From Kiritimatiellia bacterium (GTDB lineage: Bacteria; Verrucomicrobiota; Kiritimatiellia; RFP12; UBA1067), in contig JAGDAE010000018.1 in NCBI GenBank assembly GCA_017959645.1, positions 1 to 16,640 of the forward strand: a DNA stretch of 16,640 bases, read 5' to 3'. The notes under the pieces are model-generated. The model was not told the origin of the DNA and did not search any database. It saw nothing but the letters and a program-made list of their open reading frames with translations. Within the stretch, counting starts at the first letter, position 1. Each line of letters opens with the position of its first letter. The position numbers and the translations under genes are program-made. This document shows, in pieces, positions 15,453 to 16,640 of this stretch.

Positions 15453-16054
15453 AATCGTCCGTATTGCTGGCGGCGTGTCTGCTGCTCGGGGCTGCGCAGG
15501 CGAACGACACGGCGCTGGTCGCGAAGTACCGCGCAACGGCTCCGCGCGGGGTCCGGATGGAGCCGGGAAGCGCATTCATCCTGGTTTTGGCCGGCGAACA
15601 GCGGCTGATCGCCGACTTCGGCGGCGGAAGCAACATTTCGTACCGGGTGTCGACCGCGAAGAACGGCGTCGGCTCGGGCCACGGCTCGGAGATGACGCCT
15701 CCCGGCTGGCACAAGGTGCATTCCCGATACGGACGGAAGGCCGAAATCGGCCAGGCGTTCTTTTCCAGACGGGCGATACCGGGAAAGATTCTGCAAGAGA
15801 CGGAATGGCGCTCCGGCGAAGAGGATCTCGTGCTTTCGCGGATATTCTGGCTGGAGGGGCTGGAGGACGGAGTAAACCGCGGCAAGGGGGTGGACAGTCT
15901 CGAACGGTGCACGTATATTCACGGTACAAACCGCGAAGACCTGCTCGGAAAGCCGGCTTCGCACGGCTGCATACGCATGGGAAACAAGGATGTTGTGGAG
16001 CTTTTCGAGCTCTTGCGGCCGCATAAAAACGTCTACGTACTAATCATCGCCTGA
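15449..16054 (+). CDS. Periplasmic L,D-transpeptidase (YkuD domain)
   Basis: The 201-residue exported enzyme should form 3-3 cross-links in peptidoglycan, attach lipoproteins to it, or both. Residues 1-18 are a Sec signal (cleavage after AQA). The YkuD catalytic segment lies at the C-terminal end: YIHGTN (156-161) and SHGCIRMGNKDVVELF (171-186), with nucleophile C174 and histidines H158 and H172. The region 38-70 begins the domain with an FILVLAGEQRLIADF strand pair in place of the more usual I-V-NL-QRL pattern. ATG at 15449 overlaps the preceding stop (ATGA). It is the last gene of the long operon; no clear rho-independent terminator follows. It could be an LdtA-E-like enzyme or a member using other substrates. 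Confidence 0.92.
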   Translation: MKSSVLLAACLLLGAAQANDTALVAKYRATAPRGVRMEPGSAFILVLAGEQRLIADFGGGSNISYRVSTAKNGVGSGHGSEMTPPGWHKVHSRYGRKAEIGQAFFSRRAIPGKILQETEWRSGEEDLVLSRIFWLEGLEDGVNRGKGVDSLERCTYIHGTNREDLLGKPASHGCIRMGNKDVVELFELLRPHKNVYVLIIA

Positions 16055-16176
16055 ACTCGTGGGCCAAAAACAGCTGAGGGCTTACGGGAAAACATAAGGG
16101 GGTAAGGGCGAATTTATATGGGCGCTTTCCCGGTTTTATAAGAGGGCTTGCCGGGGCTTTGCTGGGGGAGGTTTCT

Positions 16177-16190
16177 TTTTCACACGAAAA
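16177..16190 (+). repeat. Left copy of 14-bp inverted repeat
   Basis: TTTTCACACGAAAA is the exact reverse complement of 16428-16441. Each copy is also a hairpin in itself, with arms TTTTC and GAAAA. The pair brackets 265 bp. I see no obvious short duplication outside the copies. Confidence 0.75.
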
Positions 16191-16272
16191 CCGCCGACAT
16201 GGACGCCTTGCGGCGTTTGGCTTCGCAGACGAGGCTTGGCAAGCTGACGCTTTCCGCCCCGTCCGCTCGCCT

Positions 16273-16294
16273 GGCGTCGTCTCGAGACGACGCC
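16273..16294. repeat. Perfect 22-bp palindrome
   Basis: GGCGTCGTCTC followed directly by GAGACGACGCC is a perfect palindrome with 11-bp arms and no spacer. No T-run follows, so it is not a standard terminator. It lies near the middle of the segment bracketed by the 14-bp inverted repeats and could be a dimeric protein site or a cruciform/hairpin. Confidence 0.8.
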
Positions 16295-16307
16295 CCCTGT
16301 CGGCGGA

Positions 16308-16354
16308 CACGAAAGCGGCCAAGGCCGACACGAAAGTCTTCTCGATGCACGAAA
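16308..16354 (+). repeat. Three spaced CACGAAA motifs
   Basis: CACGAAA occurs at 16308-16314, 16329-16335 and 16348-16354, spaced 21 and 19 bases start to start. The same heptamer is within the left inverted repeat (16184-16190) and, reversed, in the right one (16429-16435). This may be a regulator site family or a relic of a repeat. Confidence 0.4.
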
Positions 16355-16427
16355 ACGCTTCGCCCATCTTCGACCGAACCATTAGCCACATATCGGAACA
16401 TTCCGGTGCGAAACAAGCACGGATGCA

Positions 16428-16441
16428 TTTTCGTGTGAAAA
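16428..16441 (-). repeat. Right copy of 14-bp inverted repeat
   Basis: TTTTCGTGTGAAAA, exact reverse complement of 16177-16190, ending 63 bases before the 22-bp repeat array. Confidence 0.75.
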
Positions 16442-16504
16442 GAACAATGTGAAGGGTTTGTGAGCCGGCGATGCCGGATCAGGACCCTATAATGGCGGCT
16501 TTCG

Positions 16505-16640
16505 AGTGCAACCATCCACTCGAAAAAGTCCATGGTTGCACTCGGAAAAGTCCAAGGTTGGACTCGGCGGAGTGCATAGTTGCACTTCGAAAAGTGCATA
16601 GTTGGACTTTCCAAAGTGCATGGTTGGACTTTTCAAAGTG
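16505..16640. repeat. Array of 22-bp imperfect palindromic tandem repeats, open at window end
   Basis: Six full units start at 16505, 16527, 16549, 16571, 16593 and 16615, and a seventh begins at 16637 and runs off the window. The period is exactly 22 bases each time. The core is AGTSCA, a four-base loop (usually TGGT or TAGT), then TGSACT, where S is C or G, followed by a six-base linker. The linkers are themselves partly palindromic, so dyad centres fall every 11 bases. The first unit has its loop in reverse orientation (ACCA). There is no coding potential worth calling and no spacer diversity like that of a CRISPR. Full length of the array is unknown. Confidence 0.9.

Larger units (their letters stand above)
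16055..16504. other. Structured non-coding region after the L,D-transpeptidase gene
   Basis: I see no convincing gene here. Open frames of about 95-145 codons exist on both strands but have no ribosome sites, no family resemblance, and low-complexity basic content. The first part (16070-16170) is G-rich on this strand with several runs of three to five G. CGGGAAA (16085-16091) could pair with TTTCCCG (16126-16132), followed by GTTTTATA, a weak terminator candidate with a very long loop. The rest holds a 14-bp inverted repeat pair, a 22-bp palindrome and repeated CACGAAA motifs listed separately, a GCTTG-G-CAAGC hairpin at about 16233, and a CCGGC-GAT-GCCGG hairpin at 16465-16477. TATAAT at 16488-16493 has no -35 box at normal spacing. 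Confidence 0.6.

Noticed and set aside
13191..15575. 794-codon open frame on the - strand
   Set aside because: Antisense to mlaD and the thioesterase/DUF4832 frame, with Arg/Pro-rich shadow composition and no recognisable domain.
16159..16452. 97-codon frame on + and 115/144-codon frames on - in the last 600 bases
   Set aside because: They start at TTG or inside the repeats, lack ribosome sites, and consist of basic low-complexity sequence crossing palindromes.
16458..16493. TTGTGA and TATAAT as a promoter before the repeat array
   Set aside because: The boxes are 24 bases apart instead of about 17, and there is no TG extension, so the TATAAT match alone is not enough.
16505..16640. CRISPR array or integron attC site
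   Set aside because: The period is 22 bp with only six-base linkers, no unique spacers and no cas or integrase gene; the units are tandem palindromes.

Overview
The window looks like chromosome of a GC-rich (roughly 60-65% by eye), Gram-negative, probably anaerobic and carbohydrate-degrading bacterium. Evidence for an outer membrane is a complete MlaE/MlaF/MlaD-type lipid transporter, an LpxL/HtrB-like acyltransferase and a periplasmic L,D-transpeptidase. Evidence for anaerobic energy metabolism is an RnfG-like flavoprotein end, and nickel-pincer (Lar) cofactor genes are also present. An eukaryote-like UDP-GlcNAc pyrophosphorylase, an NPCBM-GH27 alpha-galactosidase, a GH31 hydrolase and a DUF4832-like protein suggest the PVC group, perhaps a host-associated Kiritimatiellota/Verrucomicrobiota lineage. 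That placement is inference only; no rRNA is present.

All genes lie on the + strand and are packed so tightly that most junctions overlap by 1-13 bases (ATGA or TGATG). Region 1 (1-7595) holds the 3' end of rnfG, the acyltransferase, the nucleotidyltransferase, the secreted GH27, rnc, the GH31 and an RluA-family pseudouridine synthase. A short gap (7596-7665) carries a hairpin and a good sigma70-type promoter. Region 2 (7666-16054) starts with two small membrane proteins of unknown function coupled to larB and larC, then an exported DUF1893 protein. It continues with a lipid-transport block in the order PqiC-like lipoprotein, mlaE, mlaF, mlaD, then a thioesterase fused in frame to an exported DUF4832-like protein, and last an L,D-transpeptidase.

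Region 3 (16055-16640) is non-coding and structured. It has a G-rich stretch, a pair of 14-bp inverted repeats 265 bp apart end to end that enclose a perfect 22-bp palindrome and several CACGAAA motifs, and then an array of exactly 22-bp imperfect palindromic repeats that runs off the window end. This array is the strongest candidate for something undescribed. Other points of interest are the stop-less thioesterase/DUF4832 fusion, a Tyr in place of the catalytic acid in the acyltransferase HX4(D/E) motif, a larB with no ATG/GTG start, a membrane-protein/larBC/DUF1893 cluster, and an extended -10 element that would make mlaD mRNA nearly leaderless.
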